From Cudoniella acicularis (Eukaryota; Ascomycota; Leotiomycetes; Helotiales; Helotiaceae): 27,150 bases of DNA. Location: assembly GCA_013054445.1 (NCBI GenBank), contig JAAMPI010000734.1, positions 1 to 27,150 of the forward strand, given 5' to 3'. Below the pieces are notes generated by a model. It had not been told where the DNA came from. It saw only the letters and a list, made by a program, of their open reading frames with translations, and searched no databases. Of this stretch, positions 9,448 through 17,728 are shown piece after piece (the first letter of the stretch is position 1; each line of letters begins with the position of its first letter). A program made the position numbers and the translations under genes.

Positions 9448-11110
9448 TTAGCCCATCTTAAATGCCCATGGCTTCCCATTCCATTCTTTCCGCGGCTCAA
9501 GTTGGAGCAATACTTCTTTTAACGGAGGATGAACAAGTAATGACATGTTACCATCATTAGTCCCTGGGTGCACCCATTTCCCCCCAACAGGCTTGAAGTT
9601 GAATCGGATTGTCAACATAGCACACATTGCTAAAGTCCCATTCATAGCAAAAAAAACGCCCAGGACATAAGTTGACCCCTCCCCCAAACCCTCTGAAGGC
9701 TCCAGAGGGTGCTTTCGACCTCGTGAAACGATAGGAATCAAATTCATTGACTGTTGGACCCCATGAAGTTGGATCAAAGTGGTAGGATCGATTGGGCATG
9801 AACACGAAGGAGTTCTTTTTCAGCAGATACTTGTTTTCTAATAAAGTATCCTCTGTAACTACCCGTGCTCCAGCGCCGTTTCCATAGTGGCGGAGACATT
9901 CATGAAGAACGGAACGCAAAACGGGAATTTCCGTTATGTGAGTGACGTTCATTTCGAATGATTTAACTCCATTGATACTCTTGACCGTAACCAAAGGCAA
10001 TATTGCGTCTCGGACGTCTTGGAGTATTCGGGGATCAGAAATAATATGGTATATTGTCCAGAAAGCCGTAGGAGTTGTGTTTGCGAGGAAAGCATGTGAA
10101 TTAGCGGTGTCAAGTCGGGCTTTATCTTGATTTGAAAATCCGTAGGCTGAGTGGATTTTAGACTGCTCTTGAGTATAGTGAGAGGCTGTGTCTTGGCCGT
10201 TGGTATCGTAGTATTTCTTGAATGCAGTGACGATCCTCTCTCTGCAGAAATAGGCTTTTTTAGCGGTAATGCGTGGGAATGGAAGTGACATAAGCCCGAG
10301 GGCATTGTCTTCAAGTTCTCTGAATGTTATCAGCTCGTGACCCCGTTATTACTTATCAACCTGCTTTGATATGGACTGACTCAAAATCTTTCCCAACGCT
10401 TGGATCTTCGAACGGATTCTTCACACCAAAGATGCTCCTTGTTACCGAAGCCATCATACCATCCCCGACTAACCTCTTGAGCTCAAGGGTCTCTCCAATT
10501 TGTGCTTCCAATTTCCCTATCGAAGGGGCAAGTATTTCAAGAGCGGTTATTTGCAATGGGGCGAGGAATTCACCTCCCGATCTAAATGAGGCGTGCGCGT
10601 TTTCCATTTCAGCTCTCATGAGGCTTGGTTTCCATTCTTCCCCGTGAGAATTATCTACGAAGGTTTTCTCAGCGTAAGAGCTTAGACCCGCCAGTTGTGC
10701 CGTGAAAGCCGCCGCAACAGACCAAAAGGAGAGTACGGTGTGCTGACGTTGCACCGCGACGACGAGATCTGGCGAGTTGATGACATAAACCCTGTTACCG
10801 GCCATGCCTGGCATAAGAAGTCCATAAATTCGCAGCTTGGATTTCTTACTACAATCATAGGGATTAGTCTACTACAAGCAAGAACGCCCAGAAATGAAGA
10901 GTAACTAACACACCTGAGTTCAACATAGTACTCGGTTTTTTTTGACGCAAGGCCGAGGACATGGCCGATGAAAGGAAGCTTGGGTTCAATGAAAGGTGGC
11001 TCTCTCAGATCCCGTTGTACTTTGAAGATCTGGTTGAGAAGAAACAATGCAACCCCAACTGTCAATAAAAACATCAGCAAATAAGTCGCGCAGAGTTTCA
11101 GCGTTTCCAT
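9448..11110 (-). CDS. Cytochrome P450 with CYP7/CYP8-type I-helix; one-base frameshift after the heme loop
   Basis: Exons: 11110-10914, 10848-10381, 10319-9448, with introns 10913-10849 (GTGTGT...TAG) and 10380-10320 (GTCAGT...CAG). Ignoring one base in the T8 run (plus-strand A8, 9649-9656), the three exons give 512 codons (511 aa), the normal P450 length. An N-terminal membrane helix spans about residues 5-27. The I-helix reads ANTTPTAFW (301-309), with Asn-Thr instead of the acid-Thr pair, as in the animal CYP7/CYP8 sterol and prostanoid enzymes. The K-helix motif is ECLR (362-365), followed by a DSYRF region. The heme loop FGGGVNLCPGR has its cysteine at 440. Just after RFF the frame shifts; the other frame supplies a canonical ending (AMNGTLAM, then PVGGKWVHP, stop at 9448). 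As read, the protein would end in unrelated sequence at 9557. Either the run is miscounted in the assembly or the gene is freshly inactivated. A sterol or terpenoid substrate is an inference. Confidence 0.88.
9649..9656 (-). other. Homopolymer frameshift site in P450-2
   Basis: Eight A on the plus strand (T8 in the gene). Seven would keep the heme-loop frame continuous with the conserved C-terminal frame; eight divert translation. No GT-AG intron of workable size could remove the extra base. Confidence 0.85.
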
Positions 11111-11372
11111 GGCTCCCGTGGTTTTTGGGGATGCTAAGTCACAACTGAGAGATAGTTATGTTGAGCCTAGGACTTGATTTTTGTAATACCTCAACCAGAT
11201 TCGTTGGCACTTCGGGTTGCGACTATTGTGAGGGAGGAGAAGGGGGTTGCTAGATTGACGACCCTTCCATGATCTACCCACTAAGGAAAGTGTGAGAGTG
11301 AGGATATGCAACGAGAATCAAAACTTTTTGCTTATCGCGATTCGCGATCCCAACGAGGCTCTCATAAACGCC

Positions 11373-11516
11373 TTCCTGCACCTCACATGCTGCATTCACA
11401 GTACTTTCCTGCACGACACAACGGATCCACAATTTCCTGCACGCCTTGCTGCACACCACAGTTCCTGCCACAGCTGACTTACTGCATGTCCTAACCAACT
11501 CGCAGCTTCCTGCACG
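11373..11516 (+). repeat. Array of TTCCTGCACG-type motifs upstream of P450-2
   Basis: TTCCTGCACG occurs exactly at 11406, 11434 and 11507. Variants are TTCCTGCACC at 11373, TTGCTGCAC at 11446 and TTCCTGCCAC at 11462. The array lies about 260-405 bp upstream of the start codon of the second P450 (11110, minus strand). A close relative, TTGCTGCACG, occurs at 14659 and AGCTGCAC at 14687 in the divergent region upstream of the Erg28 homologue. These could be regulator sites or a decayed short tandem repeat. Confidence 0.5.
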
Positions 11517-11593
11517 CCACCGCTTCATATCGGTCACTCCTTTGTCCAGGAACGGTAACGGTCATTGTCAAATGGAATCAAATATTGCTATTA

Positions 11594-11832
11594 CCCGGGC
11601 GATGGCTATCAAAATACGGAAATAGTTGGCAGAATCTCCGGTGGTGCAGCAAAGAGCCACCATAGCCCTATACAGCCCCTGATCGCGATACTACTGCCGG
11701 TCAGACTCATGCAGTAAGCTATCAGGGATGGGACTAACTGCAGACCCAACGTCCGAATTGTAGATGCAAGCAGCATATGCCCGGGCTATCAAAAGAAGTC
11801 AGAGTTCGTGGTGTTGCAGATAGACACCAGGT
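11594..11832 (+). repeat. Imperfect direct repeat of ~70 bp
   Basis: A block beginning CCCGGGCGATGGCTATCAAAA near 11594 is echoed by CCCGGGCTATCAAAA near 11780. Both are followed by a GTCAGA/GGCAGA segment, a GGTG(G/T)TGCAG segment and a (C/A)CACCA segment. Similarity is partial, with gaps. It may be a remnant of a repeated element next to the TIR element. Confidence 0.35.
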
Positions 11833-12183
11833 TAGTTGACGTGACCGGCTGCAACAGATTTAATTGAAGCTGAAGAATACCGCCGACAATTTTAGCCAGA
11901 CCGGCAGACCCCTAGACCATCCACATGATGTTCTCGTTAAGAAGCCGAGATAAATTTATTCTGTCGATATGTTCTGACTCAGCCATCATTTTGCTCAGTG
12001 GTCACTGAGCCGTTGCAATGGCCACTGAGTCGCGATAGCGACCACTTAGTTGTAGTTACAGCTGAGTTATCTTAGTGTCTACTAAGTAATATTACGACCC
12101 TTTTTCTTAAAAAAAAAAAAAGAAAAAAAAATAGAACTAAGTAGGGTAAGTGTTAGTTTAGTAGTGTTTAATCTAGCAATATT

Positions 12184-12330
12184 CGTATAGACGCTATAGG
12201 GAGGGTCGCACAGAGCTCTATAGTAAGGCTCGTAAAACTCTGTATAGGGAAGGTCGCACAGGGCTCTATAGTAAGGCTTGTACAGACTTTATAGGGAGGT
12301 TGCACAGGGCTCTGTAGGGAGGGTCGCACG
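12184..12330 (+). repeat. ~48-bp tandem repeat, about three copies
   Basis: Units begin at 12184, 12231 and 12279. Each contains TATAGGGA(G/A)GGTCGCACAG or a close variant, followed by GCTCTATAGTAAGGCT in the first two copies. The third copy has lost part of the second half and runs into another GGGAGGGTCGCAC. They lie inside the TIR element. Confidence 0.75.
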
Positions 12331-12333
12331 GGT

Positions 12334-12360
12334 TAATATCGTGACCTCGTCACGATATTA
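12334..12360. repeat. Perfect 11-bp inverted repeat (hairpin)
   Basis: TAATATCGTGA (12334-12344), the spacer CCTCG, and TCACGATATTA (12350-12360) form a perfect stem. It lies inside the TIR element, directly after the tandem repeat. There is no T-run, so a terminator role is not suggested. Confidence 0.75.
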
Positions 12361-12497
12361 CTCATTCGGCACTGAGACGAAGGTTTGTGGTGGGTCGCAG
12401 GACACCTTCTCTCAAACAAGCTTGAGGCGAAGGCACTCAGCGGTAATTAGAGTCTAAATGACCACTGACTCATAAGACGACTCACTGACCACTAAGC

Positions 12498-13139
12498 GAT
12501 ATAACAGGTATTACCAATTTTATAGATATTGTTATTTTTCCAACATATGGGCACACAACACCGTAAAAACGTCCTTGGCAAGTGCAAGCCAGTCCAACGG
12601 CAAAATTAGACCGCTGTTACGCAGAGTCACAGGATCGTATCAGAGCCGATCTTGTGTCGGCCTCAAAACCAAGCTTATCAATGATCTGTGGACAAACTCA
12701 CTCCCTACGGATAATTTCTGTATGATCTTTTACCTGCTCCTTATGAATAAAGAAATGCATTTCTTTACCTCTGGGATTACCAAAAGTGCAACAACTGCAA
12801 TTGTCCAGCAATCAGCTGTGGGGTTAGAATGAGGACTTTCTTGCCTATACACACAAGCAAAATTACTGTTACTTGATTTTGAAAAAGAAAATAGTGGACC
12901 CTTAATCTCCTACATAGTAATAATCACAACGTTGTCGGATCAAGAAATATCCAGCGGGTTTTGAGTAAACAAAGTTGGATGCAGGTAAATAAGTCCTTCC
13001 ACCTGAAGGTGACGCGTATGTGGTAGCCTTTATTCAGAAAAATCACAACGTCCATCTCACCTCCAATGATTGGCATATCGTTTGCTATCTATCTCAAACT
13101 GATTCTTAATTGACCATTTCCATTTAGCAGAACCCGACA
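12498..13139. other. Gene-free stretch downstream of the 2EXR-like gene
   Basis: This holds one short open frame (12575-12832) with no recognisable motif and nothing to splice to. I see no other structure. Confidence 0.5.
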
Positions 13140-14177
13140 CTAAGATACAGCTTCCTCATCGTCATGGTCCTGGGGAACTGCTCGTCCCATCAATTTAAAC
13201 ATGTCCGGGCACGGAAAACACCGCAGGGTCCCGGTTTCATCAGGGCCCGTGATTATCTTATCCTGACTTCCAACAAAGCGGACATTAGGCACAGCCCATT
13301 CTGCATCCAAATGCTGCAGATTTTCTGCTCTAAGCTCCGCCTCAATATCTATTGGCACTGTCCAAGGTAAAATGGGAGGTGGAAGTTTTGAGGACTGTTT
13401 TTGAAGAGACCCAATTATTCGAACGTACTCGCTCTCGTAAGGCTCGTCAAATACAACACAAATTTCTAATAATGCTTTGAACTGTGCGGATGTTCTTTTT
13501 GGTGAAAGTGGAAGCCGAGATAATGCTGATGAGCTATGATGCACTCCAGATGTCCAATGGCTACTGAGTAAGGCGAGGAACTGCAGCTCTCTTGTCTCAA
13601 GGGGGAATTGCAGTGCAAAACTTTTCGCATAGAAAAAGTTTTTCCCCAGATCCTGCCCAAATCCATCACAGAAGACTGTATCGAAAGTTGGATTCCACAT
13701 CACATCTCTGGTTTTTCCTGATGTATTCTGAAGCTTCCACGTTCGGTACCCTCTCGATATCGCATAGTTTCGAGACTCTTTACAGAGGGTAAGGCTTGGA
13801 ATGGAGAGAATTTCGTTGGATGAAAAGTATAAGAAAGAACCTATATCGTTCTGCCTTCGAGAGAGCCGTATTGGTAGAGGGTATTGGTTCTTGTCGAACT
13901 CATCGTGGTATACGAGCTGGCATAGCTTCGAGAAATTAGCTCTATTGTTTCGCGGGGGGAGCGCTAAAATAAGGCGAGAGGATGAATGATACTCCCAGCT
14001 AATTAGAATAATGATTTGATTCCCACTTGAGAGGAAGGAGCTAAGAAATAGGTTGATTACCAGAGCGAGCACTCGTGGTGTAAAAGTCAACTCCCAGATG
14101 CTATCGCGAAGGTTTCGAGGAAGGCCATGAATTGTTGCAACTGGCATCTTAAGGTTGGGAAGCAGATACGGAATCAA
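13140..14177 (-). CDS. 2EXR-domain-like protein, 345 aa
   Basis: This is a single open frame. The N-terminal part contains HGLPRNLRDSIWELTFTPRV (residues about 18-37), matching the LP-x-x-(L/I)R-x-x-IW core of the 2EXR domain. Near residue 128 IPSLTLCKESRNYA matches the domain's second hallmark, the 'leucine...C(R/K)ESR' segment. The rest resembles the variable C-terminal half of such proteins, ending in an acidic tail. No biochemical function is established for the family. The start at 14177 leaves out the aromatic F-x-x-F lead-in usual before the LP motif, so a short upstream exon could be missing; a methionine at residue 11 is an alternative start. It is more distant from the three paralogues at 16565-21884 than they are from each other. 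Confidence 0.72.
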   Translation of the reverse strand: MIPYLLPNLKMPVATIHGLPRNLRDSIWELTFTPRVLALVINLFLSSFLSSGNQIIILISWEYHSSSRLILALPPRNNRANFSKLCQLVYHDEFDKNQYPLPIRLSRRQNDIGSFLYFSSNEILSIPSLTLCKESRNYAISRGYRTWKLQNTSGKTRDVMWNPTFDTVFCDGFGQDLGKNFFYAKSFALQFPLETRELQFLALLSSHWTSGVHHSSSALSRLPLSPKRTSAQFKALLEICVVFDEPYESEYVRIIGSLQKQSSKLPPPILPWTVPIDIEAELRAENLQHLDAEWAVPNVRFVGSQDKIITGPDETGTLRCFPCPDMFKLMGRAVPQDHDDEEAVS

Positions 14178-15115
14178 GAAGTTGTGTGCGGAAATCTTTT
14201 GAATTTGGGTAGTTTGGGTGGTCTAGGTGGTGACGATGCCGGGCGGTCTGTATCCCAGAATGATTGAATATAGTAAATTACGAATTTCCTAAATTTTTAA
14301 TGAATGCAGGATAACAGTAGGTTTGAATCCCTCAGCTAAGAATAGCCCAAAAGAAAAGTTTGTTTCCGGTGGTTGGTTTGGCCGATATGTTGGCTGTTGG
14401 ACAATGGAGATGAATCTCTGTACTGTACTCCGTATTGGCTCTTCCATAAACGAGAAATTTATCCAGAAAAACCAACAGAGCCAGGCAATTCCATAAGGCC
14501 ACATTCCTTCCGCGCAATCTCACCACCCCCACTCTACGATGAACTGCGCGTTCCTTGTCACAACAGCGGAGGATGATCCCTAGTGCATGTTTCGGCGTGT
14601 GTTTTCCAATTCTCAACTGCACTTTCCTATTGAGTACAGCAGCACGAAGCGCTTAGTTTTGCTGCACGTCGTACTTTCGAAAACTCAGCTGCACACTTCA
14701 TTTCAGGGTACCTTGAATTTCTTTCAATGTCAAGGAAATTAAGCCAGTAAAGCGCCCTAATTTTTAATCTTGCTCTCTCTTACATCCACCCCCGGCGTGT
14801 TCTAGACGATTCTTATAGAGTAAATACTTGACGTATCCATGTATTTTCCCCCGCCCCCAAAATTCTTGACTCGGCTGGTCACGACCCAGCTAAATAATTC
14901 GCGCCAAAGGGGAGGTAAGTATACCGCTCCTTTCAAGTATAAAGTGCGCAAATGCCGTGGCACTTGGGGGGGGAAAAAACGACATGGGCGGCTTCTCTTT
15001 CAACGTGTGATGATGCCATCTACACTTCACTAAACCCGCGAAAATTCTCCAATACAAAGAACAGCTCCTAATCCCTTGAACCCTTTTCAACTGATATCTC
15101 ACATCCACTCACGAG
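14178..15115. promoter_or_regulatory. Divergent region between the 2EXR-like gene and the Erg28 homologue
   Basis: It must contain both promoters. It carries a TTGCTGCACG motif at 14659 and an AGCTGCAC motif at 14687, similar to the array upstream of the second P450. A G8 run lies near 14967, and a GGGT/GGTGG-rich stretch at about 14206-14232. Open frames here are short and without motifs. Confidence 0.5.
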
Positions 15116-15590
15116 ATGGTGCTCGCTCCTTCCCATGGCGGGCTTTTGCCATACTGGCTTCTTGTGGTACGTGCTATTCATTTTTTCATTTTATTATGTC
15201 CCTTAATAGTGGCTTGGACTGACATCTAAACAGACATCTGCCGCTTCACTCTTCAACACCATAGGCTGTTATACAACTCCAAGGATTGCTCTCACCACAT
15301 ATGAAGGGCGACTTGCAGAATCTCAAGTTACTGCTTTCGGTGCGCGAATGTTTGGAACATGGACTGCTCTCTCCTGCGTTATGCGACTTGTTGCAGCGTA
15401 CAACATTACCGAACCCAGCGTTTACTACCTTGCATTATGTACCTATTTTGTGGCTCTGTCACATTTTGCGAGTGAATGGTTGGTCTTTGGTACAATGAAA
15501 GCTGGAAGGGGGATTGCACCAGTACTTATTGTCCCCACATTTTCGATTATGTGGATGACCACGCAACGAAACTTTTATCTTGCTGCTTGA
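15116..15590 (+). CDS. erg28: Erg28 homologue, ER scaffold of the sterol C4-demethylation complex, 135 aa
   Basis: Exons are 15116-15166 and 15234-15590, with one phase-0 intron 15167-15233 (GTACGT...CAG). The product has the Erg28 plan: an N-terminal helix with PYWLLV, a second segment with SLFNTIGCY, then FGARMFGTWTALSC (the family's A-R-x-F-G-T-W block), R-L-x-A-A-Y-N-I, LALCTYFVALSHFASEW and a terminal helix near TTQRNFYL. The length matches the family (yeast 148 aa). In yeast, Erg28 is a four-helix ER protein that tethers Erg25, Erg26 and Erg27. Presence of an Erg26-like gene about 8.5 kb away is notable because these genes are normally unlinked. Whether this is the only Erg28 of the genome or an extra copy cannot be told from the window. 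Confidence 0.94.
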
Positions 15591-16564
15591 AACTTATAAT
15601 TTCTGGCTAGAAATAAGTGGCAGTTGGAAATGTTTAAGAGTCAGGACCCATGTGCAGGAGTCAGTCCTGGATGAGTGGACCACGGTCACATGACCCCCCC
15701 CCCTCCCCCAAGCGGCTTTTGTTCACTCTTTGACCTGTACGATACCCTAGCCTCTTTGAGGAAAATCAAGCTCATTTCAGGTCAAATTTAGGCCCCCTGT
15801 GGTTAGAGGGCTTAGCTAGCTTCAATCAGATATTCTCTTATGCACTCAAAAAGAGCTCCTTTTACCACGTGACTCCCTCGGATTTCACTCCGGCCTTCCT
15901 CACTCAAATCACTCTGCTAGCTTTAGAAGGGTAGCTCCACTGCATACTAAATTTTGATAAGAGAAATCTAGGAGAAGAGATTGAAACGTGAACCTAAATT
16001 TGCAATTTGACCTTGTAATTAATTCAAGAAAGAAAAGTCCTATAAATCCAGTTACTACAAATTACCCTAACCTTGAGTTATGTCTAATTTGAATTATATA
16101 GTAAATCCAAAGAAGACAGAAATAGAGTAGAACGATCTATAGAGGCAACGGAAAATGGAATTTATATCCAGTCACTTGGCTGGAGGATATAGGGAGCTAC
16201 GGATCCATTGATTCCATTCCAATCAGTTCGAATTCAACTGATAGAAGGGTATAGGTGTCACTTCGTCACAATAGCAGCACCTAAGAATACAGTTGGTTGT
16301 TTGGATACCTATCTCTTCTAGGTTCGACTCTATTCGTTCCCGCAAATGATCCGTAAAAACCTGGATTATCTCCCAATCAAGCAAGATGAGAATAGTGAAC
16401 GCTCTGACTCCCAACTGTCAGGACTCTGACTCTCGACTCTTTCAATACCTCGGCAAATCGGACTCTGGGTATATCCCATTCTTTCAATTATTCCCAGAGG
16501 ATTTTTAATTTGTCAGAGGGGCGGGGAGTCCTAGTGGTAAACGGAAAAACTTCATAAGCAAAGA
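15591..16564. other. Gene-free stretch between Erg28 and the 2EXR pseudogene
   Basis: It contains a C-rich run near 15696-15710 and a block at about 16400-16470 with repeated GACTCT/GACTC words. An open frame at 16223-16414 (minus) matches nothing I recognise. A decayed transposon is possible but no ends are seen. Confidence 0.45.
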
Positions 16565-16990
16565 CTAGAGAGTTTGAGGCACAGTGGATGACCTACCTAT
16601 AGTATCCTCCTGAGAGGTGAGTTGCTCCTTCCTAAGGTCTTGCATGGACTTGACAATATCCGCTTCCATCGCCGATCATGTCAGTTGGGAGGGGTGCGAC
16701 AGCAAGATCTCTTTCTCATCGTCCGTCATTGCGTCAGAAGTGAACACTGGCAGTTGTGAAGGATCAATGAAGATGACATTTTGCTTTCGCCGAAGCTTAC
16801 CGAAGTCCCTAACATTGAGCATCAATTCCTGAACACCAAATCTTACAAGAACTTCGAAATTCACATATTGTTCTCCTTCCAATTGTAACCAGCAAGGGTA
16901 TTCTATGGAGATTCGACTCATCACAACAAGACATATATCATCAGAGCTACTGAAGACACAAGCCAACTCGTAGCGGTCATCACGAAGGGA

Positions 16991-17300
16991 GTGGCTGTTG
17001 AGGAAGCGATCCAGGTCACGTGATCAGGGGTCACCCGAAGGATTCAAGGGAAGTGGCTATGATGATTATGCCTTTAGATCCTACGGTGTCATCGATCATG
17101 CGAACCAAGGCATAAGCTATTACTGTAGTTTATGCGTAGGAATATGAGCAGGAACCTCGGTAGCATGTGGGCACCGGAAGCCTATAAATAAGGGACACAG
17201 CTCCCACCAAAAGCTGTTCTGTAGACTAGACTAGACTTGAAATTCACACTCTTTTAGCAACCCAACTTCACTTCCATATATCCTCAGTCGCAACAGTGGC
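16991..17300 (+). mobile_element. Solo LTR of an LTR retrotransposon, with target-site duplication
   Basis: The LTR is 16996-17295, exactly 300 bp, starting TGTTGAGG and ending GCAACA, so TGTTG/CAACA form the terminal inverted repeat. It is flanked by a perfect 5-bp duplication GTGGC (16991-16995 and 17296-17300). A TATAAATA box at 17183-17190 gives a plus orientation, and TCACGTGA lies at 17016-17023 in the presumed U3. There is no internal retrotransposon sequence on either side, so it is a solo LTR left by recombination. It interrupts exon 2 of the 2EXR pseudogene. Confidence 0.9.
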
Positions 17301-17447
17301 ATTTGCCGCAATTCCACTGAAGTCCGTCGGGCAGCCAAGTACTGTAAGGGCTATTTTCGTCTATGAACCAAAATGTGTCCGTGCTTTGATTGAAACAGTG
17401 TTTAGCACTGTTGGAGGTAAACGTGTGTGGGCGGAAGAAGAGTCGAC

Positions 17448-17728
17448 TGTTAGGTCGAGAGAGATTCAAGTATATAGAATAATAATATGATTTTGACTTA
17501 AAGACCTATCTATCTATAAAGGGGTGAGCAGACTATATATACTACAAGTGTAGTTACTAGAAGCTTCTATAGCTTATAAATCAAAGCTTATAAATCAAAG
17601 AATAACCTAGAAGATTCTACTAAGGTTTAAACCTTAAGCTTAGAATAGTAGACTTATTACCTAATAATACAACAAGCACTCCTAGCTAGAATGGGGTTCT
17701 GACCTGCTTCGTTCACTATTGTAACGCA
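17448..17728. mobile_element. Second, AT-rich LTR-like insertion in the 2EXR pseudogene
   Basis: Comparison with the two sibling genes places about 280 bp of foreign, AT-rich DNA between the SCREARAAAASLKMD segment and the LFFRPHTF segment. The ends read TGTTAG and AACGCA on the plus strand (TG...CA). The flanks GTCGA (17442-17446) and GTCCA (17729-17733) are a near-miss target duplication. The interior has a doubled CTTATAAATCAAAG and a 14-bp palindrome AAGGTTTAAACCTT (17622-17635). The exact boundaries are uncertain. Confidence 0.55.

Larger units (their letters stand above)
11992..12497. mobile_element. MITE-like non-autonomous element with ~21-bp terminal inverted repeats
   Basis: The left end 11992-12012 (GCTCAGTGGTCACTGAGCCGT) and the reverse complement of 12477-12497 (GCTTAGTGGTCAGTGAGTCGT) agree at 18 of 21 positions. 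Further copies of a TGACCACTGA(G/C)TC-like motif lie just inside both ends in both orientations. The interior holds an A-rich tract (12109-12131), three copies of a ~48-bp tandem repeat and a perfect hairpin, but no coding sequence. CAGTG-type ends recall hAT elements, but no convincing 8-bp target duplication is visible, so the class is open. Confidence 0.6.

Noticed and set aside
9557..9650. Alternative C terminus of P450-2 as an independent real ending
   Set aside because: It lacks all P450 features, while the neighbouring frame has the canonical ending right after the heme loop.
10324..10647. 107-codon plus-strand frame
   Set aside because: Antisense shadow of P450-2 exon 2.
12334..12360. 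Hairpin as a transcription terminator
   Set aside because: No following T-run, and intrinsic terminators are not a feature of nuclear fungal genes; it belongs to the TIR element.
12575..12832. 85-codon plus-strand frame
   Set aside because: No motif, no splice partner, next to a transposon-like element.
16321..16331. GGTTCGACTCT resembling a tRNA B box
   Set aside because: No A box at the right distance and no cloverleaf could be drawn.
16223..16414. 63-codon minus-strand frame, considered as a retrotransposon fragment
   Set aside because: No recognisable polyprotein motif and no element ends found.
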